Shown piece after piece: positions 22,785 through 34,177 of a DNA stretch of 64,000 nucleotides. Below the pieces are notes generated by a model. The model was given only the letters and a program-made list of their open reading frames with translations, had not been told where the DNA came from and ran no database searches. The stretch is taken from positions 21,018,001 through 21,082,000 of the forward strand of contig CM065309.1 of assembly GCA_033032175.1 (NCBI GenBank). The letters run 5' to 3'. Positions within the stretch are counted from its first letter, which is position 1; each line of letters begins with the position of its first letter. The translations under genes and the position numbers were made by a program. This stretch comes from Saturnia japonica (lineage: Eukaryota > Arthropoda > Insecta > Lepidoptera > Saturniidae).

Positions 22785-23140
22785 TCTTGTTTTGGCGCCG
22801 CAAAAGCACTTGCCAGTGTAGATGATTTTAAGCCTTCATAACATTTTCTAATATACAAAGTGGGGTTTTCAGAGTCAATGTTGCCAAGCCTTCGTATCAA
22901 TATATATTATAAACAAAGTGGTGTCCAATAAGATGGTGGTCACCTTGTTAGAATGATCTAGGGAATTTTTGTGGGATCCCAGAATGCATGCCCTTGGTTT
23001 ATAATTATAATCCACTTCACTTATGCACAAAAACCAAATTATATCACGCAAAACGCCACCAATATTATATAATATAGGGTTAAAACCTAAGTAAATGAAT
23101 TAAAAATAAAAACCACATCATGTCACTTCAAGATCCCGCC
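22785..23140 (+). repeat. dispersed repeat, 'CACTTGCCAGTG' family, copy 3 (longest)
   Basis: Runs from TTGTTTTGGCGCCGCAAAAG through CACTTGCCAGTGTAGATG, GATGGTGGTCACCTTGTTAG and TAATCCACTTCACTTATGCA to AAGATCCCGCCAAAAACTC. It carries an internal near-duplication of the GTCAATGTTGCCAAGCC part. Confidence 0.7.
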
Positions 23141-24055
23141 AAAAACTCATTTCATATATCTGTTTGTATCTTTCAATTACTAAAGATATACAATGTAATA
23201 GGATTTAATGTGCATACCGTCATTGCTAATAATTAGAGTCACATTTAACTAAAATATTGTACTGCATATTTTTTATGGATGGATGTTGACTCTCTTGGTG
23301 ACATAAGTAATTAAATAAATAATAAATAAACCTAAAAAGGCGAAGTCATGCGCTTTGCGTTGCTTTGTACTTGTTATTAATTTTGCTCATTAGATGTAGG
23401 TAGATTTAAAAATTAAGACCACCGGCGTTCGCTCTATACAGTTTTATCAAAGTAGTCTCGAGTATTAAAACCCTATGGAGTTTGGCGTGCCTTCCGGATT
23501 TGTGAGCACGTGGATTGAAGATAAGTGTGTTAGTGGTATGATAAGATGGATTTCAATGTTATTGTTGGCGTTGATGAGGAAGCGACGAAAGAAGTGTGCC
23601 GGTTTGGACTGATTTAGACTTTACACACAGACTTGTGGAAACCGCCGAAGCTTGAGGTAAGCTGTGTGAGTTTGGAAAAGTGTGCTGTGTATCACAGTTA
23701 ACACGATCGACTCGCGAAGAGGTTATTTTTAAAGGCCCGGGCCCATAATTAATATAATTAAATTATGTTATCTCGAACACTTATTTGAAAAATTATTTTT
23801 GCATTTCATACCCAGTTTTTTAAAACATGATTTATAGTATAAAACTTTACGCTGCGACCTTAAGGAAGAAACAGTAAACATCAATGTCAAGAAATCTGGA
23901 ACGCTCTAGGCAATTCCGGGAAATAAGAACAAGAATATGATACACGCTTGCGTTGTGGTAAAGAGATAGTCGAATAAATTGAATTTGAGTAAAACCGTGG
24001 GACACCGGTTTTTTTTTCTATAAATAGGCTTGCGTTTGACCACTATCTCGCTTGA
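23141..24055. other. no gene recognised
   Basis: Contains an apparently single-copy GC-richer patch at 23480-23700 ending in a donor-like GAAGCTTGAG/GTAAGC. The only frame through it with a Met reads 22 codons before a stop. Otherwise nothing supportable. Confidence 0.3.
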
Positions 24056-24059
24056 TCGT

Positions 24060-24800
24060 AAGTGATGATGTGGCATACGATGGAGCACGCTTGCCTAAGA
24101 AGTATCTATTCACTTGAGACTTAAGAGACCCAGGTTGTAATTATCGGGAAATACAAAATCCAGTAAAGAGTTCCACTCTTTAGCGGTGCACATAATAAAT
24201 GTGCTAGCAAAACACTTTGCTCGCTGGTGGGATATGATGCTTCGCTCTTGTCGTCCGATGGTGGAAAGGGGATGGGGGAATTAAGTTGTGCAATTCTAAT
24301 GCACATTCGCCAAAATGTATCCGGTATAAAACCGATAAACTGGCAACTTTACGCCGATGTCCAAGGCTCTACAGCCTTGCCTCAACTAGTGAATCGTTGC
24401 CAGTGAGTTTTTTGGTACGCCTCTCGATTGTCTCCAATGCTTCAAATTGGTACTTGGCCGATCCGTTCCAAAGATGAGAGCAGTACTCCATGCAAGATCG
24501 GTCTTGCGCTTGATATAGATCAAGCAGCTCACCCAGCTTGAAGTACCGTCTCACCTTTGCAAGGATACCTAGCTTTTTGGCAGCCAACCGAGCTTTAAAC
24601 TCAATGGAGGAGCCAAAATTGAATGTTTAAGACATCGTAACGCCTAGAAGTTCCAGGTGTCAGGTCAACTCCTCTGAAAGTAGAAGTTAGTTGGAAGAGT
24701 CTCTGTTTAAGCGGAAAATAGACACACCTGAGTTTTAGTGGTATTAAACTGGACCAGGTTGGCATCAGCCCAGTCAGAGATTGTCTTTAAAGACTAGTCT
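24060..24800 (-). pseudogene. jockey-like LINE, degraded RT C-terminus and 3' end
   Basis: The minus-strand frame at 24369-24587 reads AAKKLGILAKVRRYFKLGEL and then LDLYQAQDRSCMEYCSHLWN, the highly conserved thumb region of jockey-type reverse transcriptases (normally ...AQVRPxMEYCSHLW). Upstream, DSLSDWADANLVQFNTTKTQ (24790 downward) is the preceding RT block (NxxKTQ) in another frame. Downstream 24121-24306 has the ...RTxxF.RSF block in broken frames. At least two frameshifts and several stops separate the parts, so the copy is inactive. The true family ORF is far longer; RT catalytic motifs are not present here. Confidence 0.85.
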
Positions 24801-24909
24801 TATATAAATAAAATATCATAATGAAACCATGGGACAGCAGTATAACATCTGCTGGCTGTTAGCTGCCACTTTCAAATGGAAATTTATCGCCAATAGCCTT
24901 TAAGTCTTC

Positions 24910-25045
24910 AAACGAAAACACGCCAGAGCTTTCGGAGAAGGAAAACATCGGGATGAGTTCAAAGCATACCAGTATATCATTTTCTAAAGTTCGTCTGACT
25001 AACTACCACCCTCAAATTGAAACTGTATCACTAAGCTGCTGTCTT
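24910..25045 (+). mobile_element. SINE family 2, partial copy
   Basis: GAGCTTTCGGAGAAGGAAAA followed by a degraded CATACCAG and CTAACTACCACCCTC corresponds to the central part of the 27.56-kb copy. Confidence 0.5.
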
Positions 25046-27300
25046 CCGTAAGCTAAACATGAAAAACAGCTGCCTTTTTACGCTTAAAGCTTTTTTACAT
25101 TAATACACTCTTGTGAATTGATAAAAAAGATTTAGAATAGATACAATATGTTGCCTCTATAGAGTACATTATTCGTATGTATTCATATACATTTTAGATG
25201 TCTAAACGGTCCATTTAATCACCAAAGTGGCTTATTGTGCTAACTTGGTTACGGGCCCTCTGGTAGATGCACGGCAATGCAATAAATTTCAATCAAAATT
25301 ATGGTATATGCCGGACGTATAGGGTGCCTTATTCTTGAGACCTACTTGATTATCGAAACAATATCGACAGTTTCTACTGCATAATAATAATATTGCCGTA
25401 GTTGAGTTTTAAAATATACGGCATTGTGAAAAATGCGGTGACTTTCATCACGTATTGATGCAATGTCTCTGAAAGTAAACAGAGAGGGAAAGTCTGGTCT
25501 TACACCTTGGTCTCAATATGTAGGAGCAGGATTCTTTTCATGCTATATTGTCCAAACCTGACATTTCCAAATAACTGGAGTTACGAAATCCTAGCCAAAA
25601 AAAAATTGACTTTTGATTGGTCAAATAGCGTTTTCATTTTTATTTCGTAAACCCTTGAATATAGTATCCTATGTTCTTTAACTTTGGTAGCATTTTTCAT
25701 GATATAATTTAATTATATTTTGATTTTTATGTTATTTAAAAAATTATTAATTAACGACATTCCTAACGGAATACTCTAGACGTGTAATATTGAAACTGCA
25801 TTTTGGCCCCATACACTTTTTTTTAGTGTATCTTTAATAACGTATGCAAAATTTATCTATTGGATTACCAATAATTAAATGTCGAGTACTTAACACGATA
25901 AAACACACTACAATTAAAACATTATTCTTTACAAATATACACAATTCACACAGCGAATTAGTGAAAGTATTTGTAGAATTGGATTCGTAGTACAAATATA
26001 AACATTATAGTTTGTTATAATATCAATATAGACATAGATTGAGTAAGAAACACAATACTAGAAAATATTATATAAAATGCATCCTTCATCAGAATATGTA
26101 CGTTTAGAAGCGTAGACGGTTGCAGGAGATATACGATCACTGCAGCATAGTCTACACGACATAACACTTTGAAATATTAATATTTAACATAAAAACTATT
26201 ACCTCCATCTGATTTGATGTATTACTATACAGTGCTTACAAATTGGATATAATGGCAATAAATTGATAACCGGCTCGAAGGACCATTTAACCTTTTGAGT
26301 TAAATTTTATTTGCCATCAATGCGGTCTCAGGAACACCATCATTAAACAAAAATTTTTATTTTTTCCTTGACAATATAACCCGATTCTAAAAACTATTTC
26401 CTACTACCTACATTACCTATTTACTATTACCTACATTCACACTGATGTTTTTCTTACATATATAGTATAAAAGCTTGTATGAAGTGCTTAATTATGAGTA
26501 CGTTTTTGACATATATATATTTATTTTTAATTATTTGTCGTCGCTTTTTAAATTATTATTATTCCACACATCAAGTCAAAAGGCTAATATAACTGTAGTC
26601 CTATTCAAGATCAAATACACCAGCATGGCCGCATGGTCACAGTTATGTATTTGGTATTAATGATACTTTCTTTACAGAAATCCTGCTTCGGTTTTCCGCA
26701 CGCAGTAACGAGACGTACTGAAACCATATGTAACAGAAATATACCTAGCACTGTCTACACCGTTTTTAAATTAAAAAATGTACGTATTCTACTGGATAAG
26801 TATTTCCAAACAAAAATATATAAAAAAAAAAATTATTGTATATTCCTGAGATTATTTAAGATTTAGACAGTTGTGTTTTATGGTGCATAATTTTTATACG
26901 GGACCCCGCTCTAGTGTACCATAGAAGGCATTGTTAAAAAAATACAAACGCCAAATTAACCTTTGTACAAAGTTTATATAATCTACACAATATGCAACAT
27001 TTCAGTTAGGTAAAAAAACTTTTACACATCTTTATAGAAACAAAATATATCATCATGTTGTGTCGCCTAGCCCATTACAATGTGCACCATTTTCTCGCCT
27101 GCCGACAACAAGTAATATCTCGAACAGTTTAGCTATAAAATGTCTGCGGGTATACTTTAAAACGTATTGACAATGACTCATAAAAATATTTAAATCTAAA
27201 AGAACATTTTGAATGCACGATTTAAATATACTCTAAACATATATAAATGTGTTAACTAAACTAAACTAAACTATATTTAAATGTGTTAAACACATAAATA
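25046..27300. other. AT-rich stretch, no gene recognised
   Basis: Short ORFs at 26475-26660 and 26633-26866 (+) lack domains. The one notable item is a 16-nt match to the CCA-bearing 3' end of tRNA-Tyr at 26270-26285, listed separately. Confidence 0.4.
26270..26285 (-). other. orphan tRNA-Tyr primer-binding-site-like sequence
   Basis: CCGGCTCGAAGGACCA equals the last 16 nt of mature tRNA-Tyr including the CCA, which is not encoded in insect tRNA genes. On the minus strand it would be a retroelement primer-binding site, the same one used by the 50.6-kb element. The flanking sequence does not end in CA and no LTR pair was found, so it may be the remains of an old insertion. Confidence 0.35.
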
Positions 27301-27319
27301 TAATTCATGTTGAAAATCT

Positions 27320-27440
27320 GTCACCCACTACTCATAGGTGTATTCAGGTATCTAGACTTCAGAGTTAGCCCTCCCACTAGGCTTAGCGTGTTACTATCAA
27401 CAGCCCTATCGTTATTTAAGATCTGGTGAGTTTATGGCCC
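27320..27440 (+). mobile_element. SINE family 2, partial copy
   Basis: CATAGGTGTATTCAGG and CCACTAGGCTTAGCGTG match the 3' part of the family copies at 27.56 and 57.83 kb, which follow at short distance. Confidence 0.5.
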
Positions 27441-27560
27441 AACGCTAGACCTATGAAGAAAAATAAACAGTATTTATATTTCAACCGAAAGTAAGTAGAA
27501 TAAAGATTAAAAACTAAAGAATGAAAATGCTAATTTTGTCATAAGAATTTTGAATCAATT

Positions 27561-27865
27561 ATGGCTCATTGGTAGCATATACGAACATCGTGTACCTGGA
27601 CGTGAGTTCGCATTCCTGTAATGAGTCTGAGCTTTCGGTGAGGAAAAACGTTGTGATGAAACCCTGGCATGGTGGTAGGGCTTTTTCTAATGCATACCTG
27701 GCTAGCTACCACCATCGAGTTAAAAATCTTTCCTTAAGCACCTATAGGTGTGCTCCGGCAGCTGCACTTGAGAGCCAGTCTTCCACTAAACTTAGCGTGC
27801 TACCACCTTGGGCAACTTCGTCATTAAAATCATGTGAAATTGTGGTCACAACACTAAAAAAGCAG
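27561..27865 (+). mobile_element. tRNA-derived SINE, family 2
   Basis: TGGCTCATTGGTAGCA at the start fits a Pol III A box, and GAGTTCGCATTCCTG a decayed B box. The body GAGCTTTCGGTGAGGAAAA, GGCATGGTGGTAGGGCTTTT, CTGGCTAGCTACCACC, GTGCTCCGGCAGCTGCACTT and CTTAGCGTGCTACCACC is shared with 57.83 kb (+) and inverted or partial copies at 20.8, 33.7 and 35.2 kb. The 103-codon ORF here is a by-product. Confidence 0.7.
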
Positions 27866-27954
27866 TATGTAGCTAGTTGATAGACAAAAATAAAACATGC
27901 ATACAAGTCATCGGAAACTCTTTCACATTAAATCACATAAACAAGTTGATATCT

Positions 27955-28060
27955 ACGCGATATTTACATACGGGCTTGGGCGGCGCCCACCGCGCCCGCC
28001 GCCGCGCCGTAAGCGAGGGCGGCGCCGGCACGCGGCTTCGGCAGGTTCTATTTTATTACT
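27955..28060. other. very GC-rich island
   Basis: About 80 bp of almost pure G+C with many CpGs (GGGCTTGGGCGGCGCCCACC, GCCCGCCGCCGCGCCGTAAG, GGCGGCGCCGGCACGCGGC) in an AT-rich setting. Two overlapping ORFs cross it (27877-28119, 27897-28103), one Arg/Pro-rich. It may be a fragment of a CpG-rich exon or promoter, possibly carried in by a transposon. No function can be read from it. Confidence 0.3.
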
Positions 28061-28119
28061 CAGCATCGTTGTACGGGTTGTGTTTTTCAATTTTAAAACG
28101 TAACCTATTCTTTTATTGA

Positions 28120-29030
28120 TTTTGTTTAGTACTCATATCATACCTCGGGAAGCGGGCTTTGCCCAACAGTTGGACATTTAAAAGCTGTTTTAAATATTAT
28201 TACAATCCAAATGTAATAAAGTACATTCGAGTACTAAACAATAGTGATAAATGGTTTTCGATTTCGTAAAAATATATATATAAAATAAAACATAAACTGA
28301 AGATTTGATTATTTAAATAAAACTAAAATAAAGTTTCAAATTTAATCTATTAGTTGTGAAATGTTGAACAACATTTGTAAAGCTACATTTTTTTTAAATA
28401 TTGCATAATGATTGGTTGAGAATTTTTAAATCTGGCCATGGTCACTCAGTCACCGAATGCGAAAATGACTTGTAGTAGTACAACATCTCGCTCGTCTTGT
28501 AACTATTGTCCACTTTTGAATTTATCACTAAATCCCATTATTCGTAATGTATCTAATAAACTGTACTGTACAGCCCTTTTCTAAGCTTGTAATGATGTCA
28601 TTTTCAGCTACAAGGTAATTTAACAACAAGTAATATTGCGATAAAATATGAACCAATAATAACAAAAAACTGTCGGAAGGTTTACCTAGAAGCTGGCCCC
28701 TGAAATATGTTATTACAGTATTTTGGAGGCAAAATGAGATGTCCGTAGTACAGACACCAAACGCGATGCGGTAACGCCTTCCTATTACCTCGCCGCCTCG
28801 GGCTTCGAGGTAACTACGCAACTATACAACGATATCATTTCAACTAGATAGATCATTGATTTTATATTTGAAAAAAAAAACTCTATAAATACTATCTTCT
28901 GCCCACGACTTTGTCTGTGTGGACTTAGATTTGGGTCTTTACTGGGATAAAATTTACCCAAGTTTTGTATGTGTTCATTTTAAATAATTTACTGCTAAAT
29001 GCAAACAAAATAAAATGTATGAGATTTTCC
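28120..29030. other. no gene recognised
   Basis: Includes an RTE-like LINE tail scrap at 28150-28185 (GGGCTTTGCCCAACAGTTGG). The 97-codon minus ORF at 28528-28821 has no known domain. Confidence 0.35.
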
Positions 29031-29034
29031 TTAC

Positions 29035-30260
29035 CCAATATGCGGCGTCTTGATAATAGGATCAAGATAGAAGGAATTTAGCAGGCTTTGTTAATTATAC
29101 TATTTTCTTGGGTATTACGCTTGATTCAAAATTACAGTGGGATCCACAAGACAAAACTTTGGTGGGAAGATTAAATTCTGCTGCATTGCCAGTACGTAAT
29201 ATTCGCCAGTTAACAAATATTGCCAATGTTAGGTCAGTCTATTTCGCTTACTTCCATAGCTTAATGTCTTACTGTGGTACACACTAGCTGTGCCCCACGG
29301 TTTCATCGGCGTTAATTTTATCCGACAAACACCTCGCCGCGCCACCAAGGCACAAGTGTCGCCTATCATAATTATTCATGTATCGGAAAAGTACAAATTA
29401 TTTTAATTTTCCACTATCTCCAAAACTATGTATCTAATGTATAAGTGTACTTTTTGGTAAGGATTGATATGCACTGCCTAAAATTAATGTTCATAAATCA
29501 CTACTCAAATATTCAATAAGTTTTGTACAACATTGTATTTACGTATCATTAACGATTACGTCAGCGCACGTTGTTAAAACAGTTCGGGAGGGCTTCGACT
29601 TCCGACTTACCTAACAAAAATCTATATTTAAAGCCATCTGAGAGTTGTAGCCTAATGTTAGATAGCTTATACTATTCCTCGTGAATCTGACTATTAGATA
29701 AAAATATTTTCTTCAATCCGACTAGTAGTTCCAAAATTAGAGAAAGCTGGTAATTTGATATATACAACTGAGACCTTGCGAATTGCTAAAGAACAAGTTC
29801 AAGAAATTTAAAATCTTAATTTTTCCCTCGCAATACACTCTTGATAATTTAATGTACATTCGTAAAAACTTTGACAACCTTGTTTTTGTCAAAGACCAGC
29901 ATACTTTTAATACTAGAATTATACATAAATTGTTCGTACCGTGTTTTAGACTTAGTAAGACCAAAAAAAATTTTTTTTTCACTATAGTGTTTGTTTCTGC
30001 AATAAGATTCCGAAGCACATTACTGATTTGACAGACAATGACTTCTAGGACCATCTCAAGCAGGTCTTACTGTCATAAGGTTATTATAGGGTGCATCATT
30101 ATGTGAATGATAGTGATGTTAAGAAGTGACTCCCTCTATATGCCGAACATATCATTTTTACAGTTGAAAAAAGTATAATCCCTATCAATAATGTACTTTT
30201 TGACATTCAGAAGTACCTTCTGAGAACCTAAATTGAATAAAGTATTTTATTAATTTTGAT
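29035..30260 (+). pseudogene. jockey-like LINE, second subfamily, split by an insertion
   Basis: Part 1 (29100-29281) reads FLGITLDSKLQWDPQ and then RLNSAALPVRNIRQLTNIAN, VRSVYFAYFHSLMSY, the RT block after the catalytic YxDD in jockey-type pol. Part 2 (29783-30031) reads LKNKFKKFKILIFPSQYTLD, LMYIRKNFDN and FVPCFRLSKTKKNF, the following C-terminal block of the same proteins, then a 3' UTR with TTGAATAAAGTATTTTATTA. About 470 bp of unrelated repeat (29284-29750) sits between them. There are stops in both parts. Confidence 0.8.
29284..29750 (-). mobile_element. repeat inserted into the LINE ('CCTAATGTTAGA' family, copy 3)
   Basis: The inner part (29570-29750) carries the family blocks TTCGACTTCCGACTTAC, TAGCCTAATGTTAGA, GAATCTGACTATTAGA and CTAGTAGTTCCAAA. 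The outer edge at 29284, read on the minus strand, ends CCGTGGGGCACAGCTAGTG, a Helitron-like CTAGT end. This suggests the whole family is a Helitron-like non-autonomous element. Confidence 0.55.
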
Positions 30261-30534
30261 TTTGGCAAAATTCAAATCTGTTCAGTCATTTTTACGAGAT
30301 AGAGCAACAAAAAACATCTAAACATACAAACTTTCACATTTATATTATTAATATAGTAGGATAATAAAAAAAAAGTTTTTACCCAGAAATACTTTTCATT
30401 ATTAAGAAAATCGTTTAGCAATGGGTCCATGAATTGACGGACTGGAGATGTCAACGAAAGAAAACGCGCTTTTGAAGTAAAACTTTCAAATTTGTATATT
30501 TTTAATGGCGTAAAATGGTTACAAGCACAATTTT
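30261..30534. other. no gene seen
   Basis: Short ORF on the minus strand, poly-A rich; nothing supportable. Confidence 0.35.
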
Positions 30535-30665
30535 GTACCCGATTGCGAAAAAGGAGGGTTAGGTTTTTCTAGCGTATGTAATATACCTATGTTCATTTTA
30601 TAGCCCAAACGGCTCGATGGATTTTAGCATACGAGGTGTCGTTATATTCGTCTTAATTGTGGGAG
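30535..30665 (+). repeat. dispersed repeat, 'TTACGAGGTGTCGTTA' family, copy 2
   Basis: CCCGATTGCGAAAAAGGAGG, TGGATTTTAGCATACGAGG and TGTCGTTATATTCGTCTT match 5370-5500. Confidence 0.7.
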
Positions 30666-31505
30666 TGGCATAGGTTATGTAGTATTTACGTACGCCATCT
30701 AAGAATCAAATAAAAAGCATAAATTGAAAAATATTATTGAACTGAAACTTCTTTGCGCGCATGAGGGTACAATTTTTACGGATGAAACGCCTCACGAAGA
30801 TGTGACACGTTTCGTGAGAGAGAGGGAGAGAGCGATTGAGAGAGAGTGAGAAAGGGCGAACGTAGCATGAAGCACGTAGCCATGAAGACAATGTGTAAAC
30901 AGTGAGTTAAATTTATAAATAAACATTTTGTGATAAATTTGTAAATCTTCCTATATTAAGCAGTTGTTCAGAGTAAGTAATATATTTGTTATCTTTTTGT
31001 TAATATACAATTTTTTATGTTAATTCGTTTGAAGGTTAGGAAGTTTTAATATTTACGAATAACATGTGGCATTTTAATTTGCCACTCGTCATTTAAGAAT
31101 TTAATATATTTTTTTCTTAAAATATGAAATAAATATATATCATAAATTCTCATTTCTAAATTTTAATTTTAAAAAATATATAATTCTAAATATCTTGTAA
31201 AAATAGCATCTATTGTCGTTCCTGGATTTGTAGTTGGTGTATTTGGATTATTATTTATAAACACGAACTTATATTGCATATTTTACTTGTCATAATGCTT
31301 TAGTCTCAACAATACCAATAGAAATTGATGATAGATGTAGATATCGATGAAGTTAATTAAATTTATAATTTGTATTAATTTTCGACACTTTTAATATTTT
31401 AATGACAATTAAATTCCTAACATATCTTTCTTTTTCCCGCCTTCGGAAGTCTCGGAAATCTAAATCTTTAGATTAGTATAAATATAAACTAGATTTAAAA
31501 ATAGT
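30666..31505. other. no gene recognised
   Basis: Contains a GA-rich low-complexity run at 30816-30853 (GAGAGAGAGGGAGAGAGCG) read through by a 61-codon minus ORF. The remainder is AT-rich. Confidence 0.4.
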
Positions 31506-31509
31506 TTGC

Positions 31510-31592
31510 CCCTAAGTTCGGTGAAGCTATAAAAGCCGCTGCGGCTTCAGGACCTCTAAAGCTAACATTATAGTCAGTATAGTACTTTGTAC
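31510..31592 (+). repeat. short dispersed repeat, 'GCCGCTGCGGCTTC' family, copy 1
   Basis: TTCGGTGAAGCTATAAAAGC, CGCTGCGGCTTCAGGA and AAAGCTAACATTATAGTCAG match 46645-46720. Confidence 0.65.
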
Positions 31593-31996
31593 GCACGCAT
31601 TTCTTTGTTTTTGTTTTTCGTCAATTGTTATTGTTGCAGTCGGGTTTTTTGTCTCCTTTTCAATAATTAAACTTTTTTATTGTTATTTTTGTACATAAAG
31701 AGTATTACTTGCATAAATTGACATAATCCCTTCTAGTTTCTCTTTAAGTCATGTACTTTCGATGTGACGGATGAAAAAATAAACGTAAAATGGTCCGCCG
31801 TGAAATATGTAATATCCATATTGGGTTGGTGCCGATCGGCCATATTGGATTCAATACATCCATAACTAGGTATGGGCCGGAACGATAACAGTTTTGTATG
31901 TATTTCTTCTTTCTATATATTTTCATATCCACATACTGGCCTTTTGATCTAAAGAACTCAAACAGACGCGTTTGTGGAACATAGACTTTATTACAA
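31593..31996. other. no gene seen
   Basis: A 62-codon minus ORF (31744-31932) has no recognisable domain; nothing else was noticed. Confidence 0.35.
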
Positions 31997-32462
31997 ACTA
32001 GCTGTTTCCGCGGCTTCGCTCATGTGGAATACAGAATGCCATTGATTGGGCACACGCGCGAATCCTGCACCCCGCTTCCTGTTACTTTAAAGACAAAAAT
32101 GCATATATTGTAGGTGTTATTTACAAGATATACATAAACAATCCATGTCTTTTTTTAAGGTTTTTTAATATCCACAATTATGTAGTTCATTAATTTGATA
32201 TATCTCTTATGGTGTTCTCAGTGTAAACCATTTAAGCGCCTGAATTGATTCACCATGACCAGTTTTTTTTTGCGCGTCATCCTAGTTCTTTCTTTAAAAT
32301 AAGTTATCCCTTATAATATTAGCTATTTATCAGTGAAAGTCTCGTCAAAATCGGTCCAACCGTTTCGGAGATTACCCAGAATAAACAGACAGATTTTTTT
32401 TTTAGGTATAGTTTCATATGCATTTAGTAAAGCAGACACTTCAATATTATTATATGTATAGA
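31997..32462 (-). mobile_element. Helitron-like element A, near full-length
   Basis: On the minus strand it begins TCTATACATATAATAATATT, followed by GAAGTGTCTGC, and ends GCCGCGGAAACAGCTAGT. Both Helitron termini (5' TC, 3' CTAGT) are present in 466 bp, with the internal GGTCATGGTGAATCAATTCA block. One of the two best reference copies in the window. Confidence 0.8.
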
Positions 32463-33685
32463 TTTTTTGCTTAGTTTCAAAATTATTGAAGGGGTGTTGA
32501 GGATTATGGTTGCGTATCCACCAAATACGTGACAGGTAGCTAGGCGGTGTACCAGGGAAAAAAACCTCGAGAGGAGTTCTGGGACGAACTTTCTTTTACT
32601 AAATATTTTACGTTTTTAAATTGATGGCACTGTTAAAATTTTTTAATATTTTTATAACTACAATGAATATTAAAATGTTTATGTAAAAACAAAAAAAAGG
32701 TTTATAAAAACAGGGTCAAATCTACGGGACCCCAAACATCGATCACTCGTACTGTACATAGCGCGTAGAAATCTGGTCATAGCACAGCTGAATCAATTCC
32801 ATGACTGTCATATATATAAAAGTTTTTTTTTCATGTCATTCGAGTCGAAAATTTTATTCAGTTTAGCTCAAACCTTGCGATAAGTAACTTCATTACAAAA
32901 TCCACCAACAGGATTACTGCATTTTCCTAGCCTCACTTAGCGTTGCTGTAGTGGAAGAGGGCTTGTGGAGCTAGATATTTGTACATACAAAAAAGGCAGA
33001 CACGTGAGCGGGAAATATGTGTGAGAGACGCAGGTGAGGAATGTGTGCGAAGGATGCGAACGAGGAATGTGTGCGAAAGTTGTTTAATGAAACGGTGTGG
33101 GGAACTATCTGTCTACTGTACCGCTACGCATCCTAACACCACATCGTTACGCAGTCTTTCACAGCTTCGTTAGGTATTCTTGTGCCACAGACGGTCTTAA
33201 CTCAACTTTGGTGAAAGCCATCACAGTATTTCATAGTACCTATCGCTATACATCTTCTCACCGTCTAGATATTTCGTACATCCTTAGTGGATACGCAGTC
33301 TTATATGAAGAAAAAATCATTTCCGACAAAGCACTACTGGACTTAGAAAAACAACTAAAAACATTACAGCTATCACTGACTAAAACGAAATAAGGGCGAC
33401 TAATCAATTTGTGTGCATGGACGTCTTCTGAGACATTCATATCAGCTTTCCTGCTGCTTAACCAAGGAAGAAATAACGAGAGCGGAGTGTCAGGACACTC
33501 ATTCCCAACTGGATCTGTACAGCTCCTCATTGGTGACTTGTATGTCATACCAAAAGCCATTCAGCCTGGTAATTCCAGGCCGATAGATCAGACTGTCTGT
33601 GTCATCTCTCTCGCTTTACTACAGTACTTTTTACTGATTTACTTTCTTGTATTTGATAACAATCTTCCTTGTTCGTAAGTAACGA
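32463..33685. other. no gene recognised
   Basis: ORFs at 32979-33173, 33097-33393 and 33409-33678 (+) are short and unrecognised. 33034-33076 contains an imperfect direct repeat of GAGGAATGTGTGCGAA. A less AT-rich, possibly single-copy patch spans 33000-33600, so an unrecognised exon is possible but not shown. Confidence 0.3.
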
Positions 33686-33689
33686 TGTA

Positions 33690-33850
33690 ACCAAAGATAC
33701 ACGCTAATCGTATAAGAAATGTGGATCTCAGTGACAGCTTCTGGACCTCGCCGAAAGAGCTTTGACAAAAGACTTGAGGATGGTAGCTAACCCGTTGAGT
33801 ATCAGAGAATGCCCTACCAGCATGATATAATTTCATGAAATTGCTTTAAT
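33690..33850 (-). mobile_element. SINE family 2, partial inverted copy
   Basis: GATGGTAGCTAACCCGTTGA and AGAGAATGCCCTACCAGCAT, then TTCACCAAAAGCTTATGATT, are the reverse complement of the family centre. Confidence 0.55.
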
Positions 33851-34175
33851 TCACCAAAAGCTTATGATTGTGGAGTATTCGGAACTATCGATCGCTGCAA
33901 GTTGCTGAGTACGCTTCCACAGTACACTTGTAGTGAAGTACTGAAGTATAATCGACTGGGTCGTGTCCATCATGATGATAAAGCCGACATAGTGACTCCG
34001 TTTTGGTATGTAGCGTTTCGGGATCAGCCTATATATATCCAGCCAGTGAAAGGTTTGCAAGCCGCTATGACAGTGTCAACCGGCGAAGGGATGTCAATCA
34101 CCCAGCGATATATATATTTTTTTTTATTTTTTTTTATTTTACTGTGCCTGATTTACATTGTCGTCACTTCGTCTT
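33851..34175. other. no gene recognised
   Basis: Overlapping ORFs on both strands (33851-34060 minus, 33902-34177 plus) occupy one patch; none has a known domain. Confidence 0.3.
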
Positions 34176-34177
34176 AA

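Noticed and set aside
27569..27880. 103-codon plus-strand ORF as a gene
   Set aside because: It is a reading of SINE family 2, matched by a frame in the 57.9-kb copy.
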